64,000 nucleotides of DNA from Synechococcus sp. PCC 7335 (GCF_000155595.1 NZ_DS989904.1:1321536-1385535), one strand, 5' to 3'; shown: positions 34,135 through 44,105, numbered from the stretch's first letter. Notes: a model not told the origin generated them from the sequence alone. Numbers and translations: made by a program.

Positions 34135-34839
34135 ATGGCTTACCTTACTCTCTCCACTTGGATCGCAGATGCCATGAGCGAGGCACAGCGCAGTATCGAC
34201 TTTATGCTATGGAATACCTTTCTCGCGCTAATTCCGCTCGTCTTAAGCCTGTGGCTCTCTCGCTTTGACAAGGCTTCTTTCGAGGATGATCGCAGCTTTA
34301 GTGCGAATCGCTGGAACCCGCTCTGGCTTGTTCACAGGCTGGGCTGGTGGCTAGGATGTGCTCTTTTTATCGCTTTCTTACCTAATGCGCCTTACGTACT
34401 CACAGATATTATTCACCTGGTCCGATTTATTCGACAAGGGGCATCGCTACCGACAATCTTGCTAGTTTTAATTCCTCAGTATTTAATCTTTATGCTGATA
34501 GGGATAGAATCATATGTCCTGTCTATCATCAATCTTGGTCGCTACCTGCTAAAACACGGTCTGAGACACTGGATTCTATCCGCCGAACTGATGCTGCATA
34601 TGCTGTGTTCAGTTGGGATCTATCTAGGGCGCTTCCCTCGGTTTAATAGTTGGGATATCGTTACGAATCCACAGCGCCTAGCGCTTTATATCACGCAAGA
34701 TTTGCTGCGCCTAGAGCCAGTGCTAATTATATTAGTAACCTTCGTGATAATCACTACGCTGTATTGGCTGCTAAAGCAGGTTACCTTAGCGATAGTTTGG
34801 TACTGGCGATCGCGTGAACACCGTCAGCTTTGGAACTAA
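34135..34839 (+). CDS. DUF1361 family membrane protein
   Basis: A 234-residue integral membrane protein with about six helices. It has the family motif FLPNAPYVLTDIIHL near residue 85 and the conserved region SVGIYLGRFPRFNSWDIV near residue 160. Function of DUF1361 is unknown. It ends 150 bp before the convergent small membrane protein gene, with a hairpin between them. Confidence 0.9.
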   Translation: MAYLTLSTWIADAMSEAQRSIDFMLWNTFLALIPLVLSLWLSRFDKASFEDDRSFSANRWNPLWLVHRLGWWLGCALFIAFLPNAPYVLTDIIHLVRFIRQGASLPTILLVLIPQYLIFMLIGIESYVLSIINLGRYLLKHGLRHWILSAELMLHMLCSVGIYLGRFPRFNSWDIVTNPQRLALYITQDLLRLEPVLIILVTFVIITTLYWLLKQVTLAIVWYWRSREHRQLWN

Positions 34840-34863
34840 AAGCTAGCTGGTTTATCAAAAAGC

Positions 34864-34898
34864 AAAAAGTGAGTGGGACACAACAATGTCTCACTCAC
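34864..34898 (-). terminator. Terminator of the small membrane protein gene
   Basis: GTGAGTGGGACA (34869-34880) pairs with TGTCTCACTCAC (34887-34898) around CAACAA, one mismatch. Read on the minus strand it is followed by five T residues at the 34864 end. It may also stop the convergent DUF1361 gene. Confidence 0.75.
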
Positions 34899-34989
34899 CT
34901 TTACAATAGATTTAAAGCGAAATCGGCTAAAAATAGACTACAGCCAAACTGCAAAAACGGAACTATCGAAGATCAGTTTTACTAGTCTG

Positions 34990-35163
34990 CTAATCAACGT
35001 TAACCGGCTCTGGCGAAGAGAAAGTTTGTAGCACAGCCCAGAAAAGCTTGACACTAAGTCCAACTAAACAAACAACAATCCCAAGTGTCAACATAACGCT
35101 GGGAACGTGAAGAACAGTCAGTGCGAGCACTACAAGAGCTAAACAAAGGATAGTTATATTCAT
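34990..35163 (-). CDS. Short membrane protein, 57 residues
   Basis: ATG at 35163 is preceded by AAGGAG at a spacing of eight bases, a strong ribosome site. The product begins MNITILCLALVVLALTVLHVPS and continues with a second hydrophobic segment VMLTLGIVVCLVGLSVKLFWAVL before a polar tail ending in EPVNVD. A clear terminator follows about 90 bp downstream. The coding signals make it credible despite its size. Function unknown. Confidence 0.7.
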   Translation of the reverse strand: MNITILCLALVVLALTVLHVPSVMLTLGIVVCLVGLSVKLFWAVLQTFSSPEPVNVD

Positions 35164-35350
35164 AGTAAGGCTCCTTCGATCTCTTCGAGAGACTACGCCT
35201 CCATCGTAACAATCGTACTAAGTTCTGTGGAGCGCACAGTTTGAACCTTAGTAAGGCTTAATATCTTTGAACTAACTCAAAGTGACAGATATAGTGACAG
35301 CCACAAAGATGAAACTGACTATGAGTGAAACCGGGAGCGAAACTGGCTGT

Positions 35351-35704
35351 CTAGCTAACATTTACTTCAAATCCTTTTCCCCTGGTACCTTCACTCTTGG
35401 CTGGAACATCTGTGCTGACCTCTAACTGGGCTACGTTCGGGATGCCTACACTCGCTTTCAAAGTAACCCTCTCAGTATTGATATCTTTCTCCCTAACTTG
35501 ATCACCCGCAATTTGCAGGACGTCTAAAGCCTGATCGACTGCTGTTTTAATTGCCTCTTCTGTCGCTTTCTCTGCTGCTTCCTTGGGTTGACCCTCAGTC
35601 AGACTAGATACTTGACTCACAACTTCGTTCCCTGCTTTTTCAACCGCGCGAGTCACCTGATTAAGGACCTCTTCGCCTTTTTTGATGATATCGTTTTGGC
35701 TCAT
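35351..35704 (-). CDS. Conserved hypothetical protein, helical N-terminus
   Basis: From the ATG at 35704 the product has 117 residues. Residues ~1-75 are amphipathic and Ala/Glu/Lys/Gln-rich (KKGEEVLNQVTRAVEKAGNEVVSQV; AAEKATEEAIKTAVDQALDVLQI), predicted helical. The C-terminal part (ERVTLKASVGIPNVAQLEVSTDVP) looks like beta strands. An extended frame to a TTG at 35821 adds a segment of doubtful composition. The family is not recognised. Confidence 0.65.
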   Translation of the reverse strand: MSQNDIIKKGEEVLNQVTRAVEKAGNEVVSQVSSLTEGQPKEAAEKATEEAIKTAVDQALDVLQIAGDQVREKDINTERVTLKASVGIPNVAQLEVSTDVPAKSEGTRGKGFEVNVS

Positions 35705-35928
35705 AGATTCGATCCACAAAGGGACAGTAGATAATTCAAGCGCAACGCTTGTTGCCTTATTCTCTTCGATGTTAAAGGGAGCAGCATCTGTCTTGAGATA
35801 TCTATTGCCTTGAAAGCTCAACTCGGGTTGAAGGTTCGCAGTTCGTTGTAGAGCGGCAGTTCGTTGTAGAGCGATAGCTTCTCTATCAGCAGATCTTTGA
35901 GTATCTTCTAGTTCTATATGTCTTCGTT

Positions 35929-37563
35929 CTATATGTCTTCGGGCTGCATTCCAGAAACGACAGGCGCAGTGTTGCTAAGTTTAAGATCAGGGTGATCGCT
36001 TTCTACCTGGCGACAGTTCCATTCATTCTTGAAGAGTAAAACGGGCCGCCCATAGCTATCTTTAACCGTTGCAGTATTAAATATACGCCCGGCTTTCTCT
36101 AGGGCGGGCCAGCCGCCTGTTACCCACCTAGCAACACTGTAGCCAATCGGCTCTAACCTTGTTTCTACGTTGTACTCGTTTTTGAGCCGAAACTGTACGA
36201 CTTCAAACTGCAATTGTCCAACAGCAGCTAAGATCGGATCACGCCGAGACTCGTCAGCAGAATACATAATCTGGACTGCGCCTTCTTCTCTCAGCTCAGA
36301 GACGCCTTTACGAAACTGTTTGAACTTAGAGGGATTCGGATTCTTGAGATAGGCAAACATTTCTGGAGAGAAGAAGGGAATGCCTTCATATTCGAGCGGC
36401 TCACCTTGATAGATGGTATCGCCAATTGCAAAGACTCCAGGATTGTTTAAGCCAATGACGTCGCCTGGATAGGCAGTTTCTAAAGATTCTCTCCCTTGTC
36501 CAAACAGTTTTTGCGGATGCGAGAGACGAACATTTTTACCCGTGCGGGCGTGATTCACGACCATGTCTTTTTCGAACTTACCAGAGCAGACGCGGATAAA
36601 GGCGACGCGATCGCGGTGCCGAGGGTCCATATTTGCCTGCAGCTTGAAGATAAAGCCTGAAAACTCTTCTTTGGTCGGCGGGACTGGGCCAATCGTACTT
36701 TCATGTACACCTGGCTCTAGCGCATAGTCTAGGAAGGCTTCTAAAAATAGCTCTACGCCAAAGTTAGTCATAGCGCTACCAAAGAACACAGGCGTCATTT
36801 GCCCCGCGTGAACCATCTCCAAATCTAGCTTCGGACCAATCTCATCTAGCATCTCTAGCTCTTCTGAAAACTGCTCAAACAGCTCGTCACCAACTAGCGC
36901 CTTGATCTTTGGATTCCCCCAATCGAGCACTAACTCTTTTGCTTCTTTACTGCCATGGGCGGTGCGTTCAAACAGATGCACTTGCTTCTTGCGGCGGTCA
37001 AAGACACCTTTGAACTGGTCGCCCATACCGATTGGCCAGTTCACCGCATAGGTAGTCAGTCCTAGCTCCTGTTCAATTTCGTCTAATAGCTCAAGTGGCT
37101 CACGTCCTGGCCGATCTAGCTTATTGAAGAAGGTAAAAATCGGCATATCGCGCATTCGACACACCTCAAACAGCTTACGTGTCTGTGGCTCCAAGCCTTT
37201 CGCCGCATCTTCTAGCATTACGGCATTATCAGCCGCCGCTAGAGTGCGATAGGTATCTTCACTAAAGTCTTGGTGCCCTGGGGTATCTAGTAGATTGATC
37301 CAGTAGTCGTCATAGCTAAACTGCAATACGGTCGAGGTGATCGAGATCCCTCGCTGCTGCTCTAATGCCATCCAGTCAGAAACCGCATGCCGCTGAGCGC
37401 GCCTAGCTTTGACCGAGCCCGCCTCGTGAATGGCTCCACCATAGAGCAGCAGCTTCTCGGTCAGGGTCGTTTTGCCGGCGTCTGGGTGAGAAATGATGGC
37501 AAAGTTACGGCGCTGCTCGACGGCTTCAGCAATTTCGCTTTTAGAAACTAAGGTGGAAGTCAT
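35929..37563 (-). CDS. prfC: Peptide chain release factor 3
   Basis: Translational GTPase that recycles release factors 1 and 2. The 544-residue length is standard. G1 is [12 protein letters not shown] (about residue 26), G2/G3 regions include RGISITSTV and [14 protein letters not shown], and G4 is NKLDR. Domains II and III follow with [16 protein letters not shown] near the end. All GTPase motifs are intact. It is followed by a gap of about 100 bp to the 35351-35704 gene on the same strand. Confidence 0.97.
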   Translation of the reverse strand: MTSTLVSKSEIAEAVEQRRNFAIISHPDAGKTTLTEKLLLYGGAIHEAGSVKARRAQRHAVSDWMALEQQRGISITSTVLQFSYDDYWINLLDTPGHQDFSEDTYRTLAAADNAVMLEDAAKGLEPQTRKLFEVCRMRDMPIFTFFNKLDRPGREPLELLDEIEQELGLTTYAVNWPIGMGDQFKGVFDRRKKQVHLFERTAHGSKEAKELVLDWGNPKIKALVGDELFEQFSEELEMLDEIGPKLDLEMVHAGQMTPVFFGSAMTNFGVELFLEAFLDYALEPGVHESTIGPVPPTKEEFSGFIFKLQANMDPRHRDRVAFIRVCSGKFEKDMVVNHARTGKNVRLSHPQKLFGQGRESLETAYPGDVIGLNNPGVFAIGDTIYQGEPLEYEGIPFFSPEMFAYLKNPNPSKFKQFRKGVSELREEGAVQIMYSADESRRDPILAAVGQLQFEVVQFRLKNEYNVETRLEPIGYSVARWVTGGWPALEKAGRIFNTATVKDSYGRPVLLFKNEWNCRQVESDHPDLKLSNTAPVVSGMQPEDI

Positions 37564-37960
37564 AAGTTGATCAATCGATAGCGGTTGAGACTGCGTAAGT
37601 CTAGGTGGCTTCTGTGCTGGTGCCTTTTCCCCGCGTCTTTTGCAGTCGTACTAACAAGCAGAACGTCAGGCAAGCGGCGCTAGGCATCAATTGTAGTCTT
37701 TCCCTGCGCTGGTATGTATCTTTGCGTGTGAGCCAAGGCCGATATCAGCCTCCAGCACGTTCCTTCAATCGAAAATCTCAGAAGCTATAGCTTTGTTAAG
37801 TTCTATTGGAATGTAGATCTACAGGTGCATTTAGTGGCGTTTGATACTTCTTGGTTGAAAGTATTGCTGTAGGCATCTTTGCCCATCAGATAGGATGCGT
37901 GATCGCCATGCAATATCTTCTTCAGCTCAACAAACAAGTAGGTTTCTGGAGTTTTAAACA
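37564..37960. other. Intergenic region upstream of prfC and the aquaporin gene
   Basis: A 397-bp gap between two divergent genes. It should carry both promoters. Its last bases hold a ribosome site (TCTGGAG) 11 nt before the aquaporin ATG. A plus-strand frame at 37605-37790 has no supporting features. No RNA gene was recognised. Confidence 0.4.
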
Positions 37961-38752
37961 ATGTCCTTAGTGAAAAAGTGCATGGCTGAGGCCGTAGGCA
38001 CGTTTTGGTTAGTCTTAGGGGGCTGCGGTAGTGCCGTATTAGCAGCTACTTTTGTCGGCGGAGAGATTGCCCCGAATGTTGCATTCCCACTGGGTCTTGG
38101 CTTTGTTGGCGTCTCCCTAGCGTTTGGTTTAACGGTTTTGACAATGGCCTATGCCATCGGCCACATCTCTGGGTGCCATCTAAACCCAGCCGTGTCTTTT
38201 GGATTATGGGCGGGCGGACGATTTCCGAGTAGTGAGCTGTTGCCCTACATCATTTCTCAAGTGATCGGCGCAATAGTCGGCGCTGGTATGGTCTATCTGA
38301 TTGCTTCTGGTCAACCTGACTTTGGCGGTGGTAGCTTAGCTGCAAATGGCTATGGTGAACTATCCCCAGGCAGCTTCAGTCTATTCTCTTGCTTTCTGAC
38401 TGAAGTTGTGATGACCTTCATGTTTTTGATCGTAATTTTGGGTTCAACAGACGGTCGTGCCCCTAAAGGATTTGCGCCAATTTCTATCGGTCTAGCGCTT
38501 ACCCTTATCCACCTGATCAGCATTCCGGTCACTAATACATCTGTAAATCCAGCGCGAAGCCTTGGCCCTGCCTTATTTTCTGGAGCAGAGTATCTAGCTC
38601 AAGTATGGCTGTTTTGGGTTGCGCCTATCTTAGGAGCGCTGCTAGCAGGCTGGTTTTACAACGGCGTACTGGCTGCTGGCTACGAGCCTGATATTACTGG
38701 AGGAGTGCCTTCTGAGCAGCCAGTTGTGACGACTAGCAGACCCCGGCAGTAA
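37961..38752 (+). CDS. aqpZ: Aquaporin Z family water channel
   Basis: Six-helix water channel of 263 residues. Both NPA loops are present: [22 protein letters not shown] (about 65-85) and [15 protein letters not shown] (about 190-205). The Arg after the second NPA, part of the selectivity filter, is present, as are the [18 protein letters not shown] start and the C-terminal helix. The pattern fits AqpZ rather than glycerol channels. A strong terminator follows. Confidence 0.96.
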   Translation: MSLVKKCMAEAVGTFWLVLGGCGSAVLAATFVGGEIAPNVAFPLGLGFVGVSLAFGLTVLTMAYAIGHISGCHLNPAVSFGLWAGGRFPSSELLPYIISQVIGAIVGAGMVYLIASGQPDFGGGSLAANGYGELSPGSFSLFSCFLTEVVMTFMFLIVILGSTDGRAPKGFAPISIGLALTLIHLISIPVTNTSVNPARSLGPALFSGAEYLAQVWLFWVAPILGALLAGWFYNGVLAAGYEPDITGGVPSEQPVVTTSRPRQ

Positions 38753-38802
38753 GTCTGATAGCTTGGACAAGCAAAATTAGCGCTGACTAATTAGTCCTAA
38801 CT

Positions 38803-38844
38803 AAAGAGAGCAACACTTTTTATAAGGAGGTGCTCTCTTTTTTT
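38803..38844 (+). terminator. Rho-independent terminator of aqpZ
   Basis: AAAGAGAGCA (38803-38812) pairs with TGCTCTCTTT (38831-38840), ending in a run of seven T residues (38838-38844). It is about 50 bp after the aqpZ stop. Confidence 0.85.
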
Positions 38845-38916
38845 GTCTTACTTGCGTTAGCTCGACTGATATTACACCTTATGAACGATTTTTTCTTTGG
38901 ACAAAGCTATGCCCGT

Positions 38917-39102
38917 CTATAGTTCATTGAGGCGATCACTAACAGCGTTTTGAGAAGGTTTAGTCGCTGAGCTGAACTTATCTACCAGGTTGAAAAAGAG
39001 ATAGGGAGCGGCTAGAACGATCGCTAGTCCGGCAAGGTAGACGACAGCTTCTAAGGCGGAGGGCAGTTGAATGACATCGGTGATGGTTGTGTAGGCCAGC
39101 AT
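38917..39102 (-). CDS. Small single-span membrane protein, hypothetical
   Basis: A 61-residue frame with a hydrophobic helix at about 18-38 (AVVYLAGLAIVLAAPYLFFNLV) followed by a Lys/Ser-rich tail. The composition looks coding, but there is no obvious ribosome site before the ATG at 39102. It resembles small hydrophobic proteins common in cyanobacterial genomes; no family was recognised. Confidence 0.55.
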   Translation of the reverse strand: MLAYTTITDVIQLPSALEAVVYLAGLAIVLAAPYLFFNLVDKFSSATKPSQNAVSDRLNEL

Positions 39103-39654
39103 AGTTTAGATGAGTGGTAGTTGGATTGGGTTAAACGCGCATGCGTTTTCGTATACGCGACAAAGTTCTAGTGTTTGTGATAGCACGACTTTCTGTAGCG
39201 ATCGCACTTCTCGTATCGATTCTTAAGCTACAGAGCTAGCGATTGATCTGAACTGGGCTACTGAAACTGAGCTATTGCTCTTTGATAACTTTAATGACTA
39301 CAGAAGGCTACGAAGATGTAGAGAAACCTTTTGTTCTAAACAGACAGAAGTGCTAACTCAATAGACCCATCTGTTCAATTAGCAAGCTCGATCATTGCTT
39401 ACTTATCAGTGCGAACTTCACTCGCTTTAGAGAAACTTCAGTAATCTTTTCAACAGCAGAAACGCCACGTATCCCAAAGGCTGCCGATAACAAGCAGGCC
39501 ATGACTCCAATTGCCAAACGATGAACCACTAGCCAGCACCGATTTTGGCGATAGGATTTATTCTGACTACAAACCTACATTGTGGCCTATCATCATATTG
39601 TTGCACTCATATTAAGTTGCCGAAGGTGTAAATGTGATTAGGAGCTTGTGATAC
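39103..39654. other. Intergenic region, no secure gene
   Basis: About 550 bp between two minus-strand genes. The only notable frame is a 32-residue hydrophobic peptide on the plus strand (39141-39239) that lacks a ribosome site. No repeat or RNA gene was recognised. Promoter for the 38917-39102 gene presumably lies at the left edge. Confidence 0.35.
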
Positions 39655-40122
39655 CTAAATAGATTTCTCGATACCCATATTTGACCAAATCTCTATCGCT
39701 AGCAGCAATGCATCCGCATCTTGGTTTTGCTCAATTTCTTCGGCGCGGGTCTCTAGCAGATGTTCTAGTAAGCGCAAGACGAAACGACGCTGCTCGACTG
39801 AGAATGACTGCCAACGACGATTTCTATAACCTTCGTAGGTCAGATGAAATAGAAACTGGTCGAGGTAGTAGCTATCTGCCCGGCCTTCTATCGCTAGTCT
39901 GACTAAGCTGGGAAAGTAGTAGTGAAAGCCAGCATCGGTCACAAAACAAATTGCATCCCAGCCAGGAGGAAGGTCTTCGTGCGTTAGGCTCTCGCGGTCT
40001 CGGCTTTGAAGCAGCGCATCATGCTCAGCGCATTCACAGCAGTGCTGATAGTTGGTGAAGTGCTTTGGGCGAGCAGTAGCACTGAACAGATCGTGAGCAA
40101 TAGCGATGTAGTCCATTGTCAA
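39655..40122 (-). CDS. Conserved hypothetical protein (DUF6714-like)
   Basis: A 155-residue soluble protein. It has a Cys/His cluster HFTNYQHCCECAEHDALL near residue 20-38, then LPPGWDAICFVTDAGFHYYFPSLVRLA, then a helical C-terminal half rich in Arg, Glu and Leu. This arrangement resembles a family of unknown function in which the CCECxEH motif is conserved. The cysteines and histidines may bind metal, which is an inference. Confidence 0.75.
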   Translation of the reverse strand: MTMDYIAIAHDLFSATARPKHFTNYQHCCECAEHDALLQSRDRESLTHEDLPPGWDAICFVTDAGFHYYFPSLVRLAIEGRADSYYLDQFLFHLTYEGYRNRRWQSFSVEQRRFVLRLLEHLLETRAEEIEQNQDADALLLAIEIWSNMGIEKSI

Positions 40123-40275
40123 GAACAGAGTGGCTAGCCGGGATAAATGTGTCAGCGTGACGCACAGGCTCGTCGCAATATAAGGAAGTGAAAGCCTACT
40201 GTGGCTCGTTTAGCCGTGCAGCGGTTCGTAGGCGGGTGCTGGACTACGACGCTCGAATTTCACCGCACACCTAAG

Positions 40276-40617
40276 TCATAGAAGGGTGATGATCACACTG
40301 ACAACGACTAGAACAATCATTCCTGCCCAAAATCGATTGATCTTCTGCCACCAGGGTACGGAATAGAGATCTTTTACACTTATTTCTGAAGGCGCGTTGA
40401 TATCTTGGTAGAGGGTACAGGTCTTGGCGGTAGGACGCTTGGGGAAATTGCAAGTGTCGTCTGCTTCATAGGCACAGGTGTCGCACAAGAACGTCTCGCC
40501 TGTAGCCCTGTGAAGTGTTATTCCAGGGTGCCCGTGCGCTTTGAGAACGAGCTGGCAGTGAGGACAGTTGATAGCTGTTGGAGAAACTGTGCGATCGCAT
40601 CGAGGACAAGTTGCCAT
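40276..40617 (-). CDS. Zinc-ribbon protein with C-terminal membrane anchor
   Basis: A 113-residue protein. Residues 1-25 form a zinc ribbon (CPRC, CPHC); a second Cys set, about 45-68, reads CDTCAYEADDTCNFPKRPTAKTC. A C-terminal helix (WAGMIVLVVVSVIITLL) should anchor it in the membrane with the ribbons in the cytoplasm. No enzyme domain is present. Function unknown. Confidence 0.8.
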   Translation of the reverse strand: MATCPRCDRTVSPTAINCPHCQLVLKAHGHPGITLHRATGETFLCDTCAYEADDTCNFPKRPTAKTCTLYQDINAPSEISVKDLYSVPWWQKINRFWAGMIVLVVVSVIITLL

Positions 40618-40785
40618 AGTCGAAATTGCAGTTTTGCCAGGGTGAGTGGACAGGCGATATGTTTAGGGCAGATGAACCTTTTCCTACCTTGGGAGGCCTT
40701 ACGGTAAACCGCCCGTCGCCGATAGACATAGTTTGCCAAAATAAAAGCGTACCTGTGTCTTTATTTTTGCCTTGGGAGATTACTT

Positions 40786-41109
40786 ATGGATAGCTCTAAT
40801 CTACTCAGACAGCTTTTGATGTTTGGCATTGGCACCACTTCGTTAGTGGCTGAACGGGTGAAGCAGATGAGCGAAGAGCTAGTCCGCGACGGCAAGCTAG
40901 ATCCAGATCAGGCCAAGGGATTTGTCGATGACTTTATGACTCAATTCAATATTGATCAAGGCGCGCTAGAGAAGCAAATGCAAAGACAAGTGCGCAATAT
41001 CATGCAAGATTTAGGTGTGCCCCGGCAGTCAGAGATGGACGAACTGCGTGGCAGACTTGATCGGTTAGAGCGGCAGATTCGAGACTTGGAAAACAAGCAG
41101 TGGCGATAA
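40786..41109 (+). CDS. Phasin-like / polyhydroxyalkanoate granule-associated family protein
   Basis: A 107-residue helical protein. The first part is LLRQLLMFGIGTTSLVAERVKQMSEELVRDGKLDPDQAKGFVDDF and the C-terminal part is a short coiled coil (MDELRGRLDRLERQIRDLENK). This pattern is that of phasin-related proteins (PhaI/PhaF-like) that coat storage granules or act as coiled-coil adaptors. No PHA synthase gene is in the window, so a granule role is not shown. Confidence 0.82.
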   Translation: MDSSNLLRQLLMFGIGTTSLVAERVKQMSEELVRDGKLDPDQAKGFVDDFMTQFNIDQGALEKQMQRQVRNIMQDLGVPRQSEMDELRGRLDRLERQIRDLENKQWR

Positions 41110-41269
41110 AAGGGATGTTAATAGCGAGCGTGATAGGCAAGGGGTAAAACGATAGCTGTTCATCTCTATCATATTTTTCTTAACCGCTATGATCGTTGCT
41201 GAGTAGTAGACTGCCAGTAGTAAACTTTCTAGCTTTTTGGATCAAGAAGAGCCTACCTATATTGAAATT

Positions 41270-41842
41270 ATGCGAGAAATATTAATTAGCTTTGGCGTGG
41301 TAGTGGCTTGCTGCGCGGTACTGCTGGTCGCTCAATTTACCGGTGGTGATGGTGAGAGAGCAGTAGCAGATAGCGTTTCTAGTACGCCTGCGGGTGTAGA
41401 GCAATCAGAGACCTTAGTTGCTCAAAGTGCGAGCGATTTGTTAGAAAACGATACCCCAGAGGATGCGATGGCTGAAGATGCAATGGTGCCAGATGAAGAG
41501 GTAGTTACGACGGATTCTGGTTTGCAGTACGTAGTGATTGCCGAGGGTGATGGCGCGTCGCCACAGCCAGGCAATCGGGTGTTTGTCCATTATGTCGGTA
41601 CGCTAGAAGACGGGACTAAGTTCGATAGTTCGCGCGATCGCGGCAAGCCGTTCAATTTCACTATTGGTCGCGGCCAGGTGATTAAAGGCTGGGATGAGGG
41701 CGTTGCTATGATGCAAGTCGGCGATAGACGTAAGCTGATTATTCCCCCTGATCTGGGCTATGGCGCTCGTGGTGCGGGGGGTGTGATTCCGCCAAACGCC
41801 ACCTTAATCTTCGACGTAGAGCTGCTGAGGATCGGCAGCTAA
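41270..41842 (+). CDS. FKBP-type peptidyl-prolyl cis-trans isomerase, exported
   Basis: Folding catalyst of 190 residues from the ATG at 41270. The N-terminal hydrophobic segment ([20 protein letters not shown]) is a signal or anchor. A disordered acidic linker (about 25-85) precedes the FKBP domain: [45 protein letters not shown], then [31 protein letters not shown]. The aromatic and Asp residues lining the active site are present. A TTG at 41237 would add 11 residues. A terminator follows directly. Confidence 0.93.
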   Translation: MREILISFGVVVACCAVLLVAQFTGGDGERAVADSVSSTPAGVEQSETLVAQSASDLLENDTPEDAMAEDAMVPDEEVVTTDSGLQYVVIAEGDGASPQPGNRVFVHYVGTLEDGTKFDSSRDRGKPFNFTIGRGQVIKGWDEGVAMMQVGDRRKLIIPPDLGYGARGAGGVIPPNATLIFDVELLRIGS

Positions 41843-41883
41843 ATCAAGACTAGCTGCTACAGCTTTAGCAAAGAACATATATG

Positions 41884-41929
41884 AAACCCCTGAGCGTGCC
41901 AGATAAAGCTTTTGGCCTCAGGGGTTTTT
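41884..41929 (+). terminator. Rho-independent terminator of the FKBP gene
   Basis: AAACCCCTGAG (41884-41894) pairs perfectly with CTCAGGGGTTT (41917-41927), ending in five T residues. It is about 40 bp past the FKBP stop and may also serve the convergent gene. Confidence 0.85.
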
Positions 41930-41985
41930 GGTCCATTGAGCTATAGACATGTGATCTATAGACAAGTGCAGCGTTGGTTAAACCT

Positions 41986-43044
41986 CTAAACGATAGGAGA
42001 GTGATGACCACCGTGACTATCAAGCGGCGGCGCAGTTGGTGAAACCAGAGGATTCGTTTCTCCAAAGGCACCCTGCTCGCTAGGATTAACTGCGTTTACC
42101 CAAGCATGCATCATTTGGAAGGAGGGTAGGAGCATGACATTCGCATTAGCAATATCTTCAAATGCAAAGCCATTACCTGTTTCTAAGCCCCAAACAACTA
42201 GCTCATTGTTCGGATCGTTAAGCGTCGCTGCTGCGTATCTAGTGTAGAGTTCGTGAGGATTTAGATTTTGCTCAAAAGTAACTGTTTTCGGGTCTAGAGG
42301 ATCGGGGTAATGAATGTATACCGCATCGTGCCGATGCCAGTTTTCCTTGTGCGGTGAAAGCAGCGGATCATCTTTGAACAGATCGGGTACACCCTCATAC
42401 TCAGGAACTCCGAAATCTATTCTCTCATCTCCGTCCTGGGTTGAGGCAACAAAGTTGCTCCAGAGGTCATCTATATTGTCAGGCTGAACAAGATAGAAAA
42501 CGCCTAGCACGTCTCTTTCTAGTAGGCTTTCTCCGCCAGAGGGCTCGACGTTCAGGCCGATATAGTCCATGTGGGTTAGATCTTCTTTGGGCTTCGAAAG
42601 TGCCCGTGCTATGCGAGATGGGTTGACCCAATGTTCTCCATGACCCTGAAACGCTGGTGTAAAAGCACCATAGCCTTCTAAAATTGCTCTTGGAAAACCA
42701 ACTTCTGAAAGAAAAGGTCTAACATCCCTATAAAGCTCTGATAGCTGTAAGTCAAGCTCAGAAGATTTCTGTCCAAAAGCTGCGAGCGTGGCTCTAACAT
42801 CAAACCTGTCGACGCTTCCATCCGCATTGACATCAAAGATGGCCTGTTCACCGACTAGTGGCCTGAAGAACCTATGAAACTGGATTGCGAATATATCCTG
42901 AAAGTTGACAATGCCATCTCCGTTAAAATCTGGACGCGATAAGATTGGAGGAGCTTGAAAGGGGTTTAAGAGTGTAGATGAGGTCGTATCGAGATTTCTA
43001 ATAACTGACTCTGCTGAGAAGTCTGGTATAAATAGTGTTTTCAT
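41986..43044 (-). CDS. Protein with tandem dockerin-like calcium repeats and an unknown C-terminal domain
   Basis: A 352-residue protein. Two dockerin type I-like, EF-hand calcium loops are seen at about 39-55 (DFNGDGIVNFQDIFAIQ) and 69-85 (DVNADGSVDRFDVRATL). The following ~260 residues are not recognised but contain many conserved-looking aromatic and His residues (GYGAFTPAFQGHGEHWVNP; NWHRHDAVYIHYPDP; MHAWVNAVNP). The final residues are HGGHHSPIV. GGAG lies nine bases before the ATG at 43044. No clear signal peptide is visible at the N-terminus. Dockerins bind cohesins in secreted complexes, but the loops may simply bind calcium. Confidence 0.75.
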   Translation of the reverse strand: MKTLFIPDFSAESVIRNLDTTSSTLLNPFQAPPILSRPDFNGDGIVNFQDIFAIQFHRFFRPLVGEQAIFDVNADGSVDRFDVRATLAAFGQKSSELDLQLSELYRDVRPFLSEVGFPRAILEGYGAFTPAFQGHGEHWVNPSRIARALSKPKEDLTHMDYIGLNVEPSGGESLLERDVLGVFYLVQPDNIDDLWSNFVASTQDGDERIDFGVPEYEGVPDLFKDDPLLSPHKENWHRHDAVYIHYPDPLDPKTVTFEQNLNPHELYTRYAAATLNDPNNELVVWGLETGNGFAFEDIANANVMLLPSFQMMHAWVNAVNPSEQGAFGETNPLVSPTAPPLDSHGGHHSPIV

Positions 43045-43278
43045 TTCTTTTTCTCCAATAGGCAGAAAATTTCTTATGTGTTTTTGTTTGTTATGAAGGC
43101 GATCGCACCTTGATCTCTCTATTCTAATACTGTAGAAAGAAGGATTTGGGAGATGTTAAAAACTGTTGAACCCATTAGAGAAAACTTCACCAAAGAAGCA
43201 TGTTGTCACCTAACTGCAGCAACCTCAGTCCTCAACTGAGGCATTGCTGATAGCTACTCGCCATTTCCTCAAAAGATT

Positions 43279-44070
43279 CTATTCTCGAGCTTCTTCGATG
43301 GTCTGCTCGAGTGCGTTGAAGGCAATTCTGGCAGCGGCTTGCTCAGCCATTTTCATCGATCGACCCTTGCCAGTGCCCCATAGCTTATCTTGAAACCAGG
43401 CTTCGGCCTGAAAGCGTTCTTCATCACCATGTATCTGACTGATTTCGCTTACTTTATAGGTAGGTAGTGACTTGTAGTGAGATTGAGTCAGCTCTTGCAG
43501 CGCGGCTTTGTAGTTCTGTCTAGCTGGGTCGCTACGTAAGGACTGAGTGAGCCGCGCGAAATGAGGATCTAACCAAGGACGAATTAGGCTGAGGTTGCCT
43601 GCACTGAGGTATAGCGCGCCAAGGATGGCTTCGAAGGTGTCCGCCAGTCGCGAATCGGTTCCAGCTTTGTCTCCGGCTGCGCTTTTGGACAAAATCAGGT
43701 AGCGGCGCAGGTGATAGCGTTTAGCAAGGGTGGCAAGGGTGCGATCGCTAACAATTTGTGATCGCACTGCTGACATATCTCCCAACGCCATCTGCGGATA
43801 GCGCTCCATCAGGAACTCTGCCGCTGCCAAGCGGAGTGCTGCATCTCCTAGAAACTCTAGCTTTTCATTGTTCTGGGTAGCTGAGCTAGAAATATCAACC
43901 AGCGCTAGCTCTAAAAGCTCTAACCGAACATCCGCTGCGCTAATTCCTAAAGCTGTGAGTAACGCCTCTATATCATTTGAGTTGCCGTTACTTGAAGCGT
44001 TGCTATCATCTGGAACATCGCTAGTCGCACCAAGCTTAGTCCGTTCTAGAGTAGTGCGTTTTCTAGCCAT
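43279..44070 (-). CDS. rnc: Ribonuclease III
   Basis: Double-strand-specific endoribonuclease for rRNA and mRNA processing; 263 residues. The catalytic motif is EKLEFLGDAALRLAAAEFL, with the second acidic pair in DTFEAILGALYLSAG. The C-terminal dsRNA-binding domain is present (YKAALQELTQSHYKSLPTYKV; GKGRSMKMAEQAAARIAF). An N-terminal Ser/Asn-rich extension of about 30 residues is unusual. It lies just downstream of rnpB on the same strand. Confidence 0.95.
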   Translation of the reverse strand: MARKRTTLERTKLGATSDVPDDSNASSNGNSNDIEALLTALGISAADVRLELLELALVDISSSATQNNEKLEFLGDAALRLAAAEFLMERYPQMALGDMSAVRSQIVSDRTLATLAKRYHLRRYLILSKSAAGDKAGTDSRLADTFEAILGALYLSAGNLSLIRPWLDPHFARLTQSLRSDPARQNYKAALQELTQSHYKSLPTYKVSEISQIHGDEERFQAEAWFQDKLWGTGKGRSMKMAEQAAARIAFNALEQTIEEARE

Positions 44071-44105
44071 AGAAAGTAGATCGCAGGGGGTTGGTCAAAA
44101 AAGAT

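Noticed and set aside
37605..37790. 61-residue frame upstream of the aquaporin gene
   Set aside because: Arg/Ser/Cys-rich random composition without a start signal.
39141..39239. 32-residue hydrophobic peptide frame on the plus strand
   Set aside because: It has a basic start and a hydrophobic body like small photosystem subunits, but no ribosome site and no family match was recognised.
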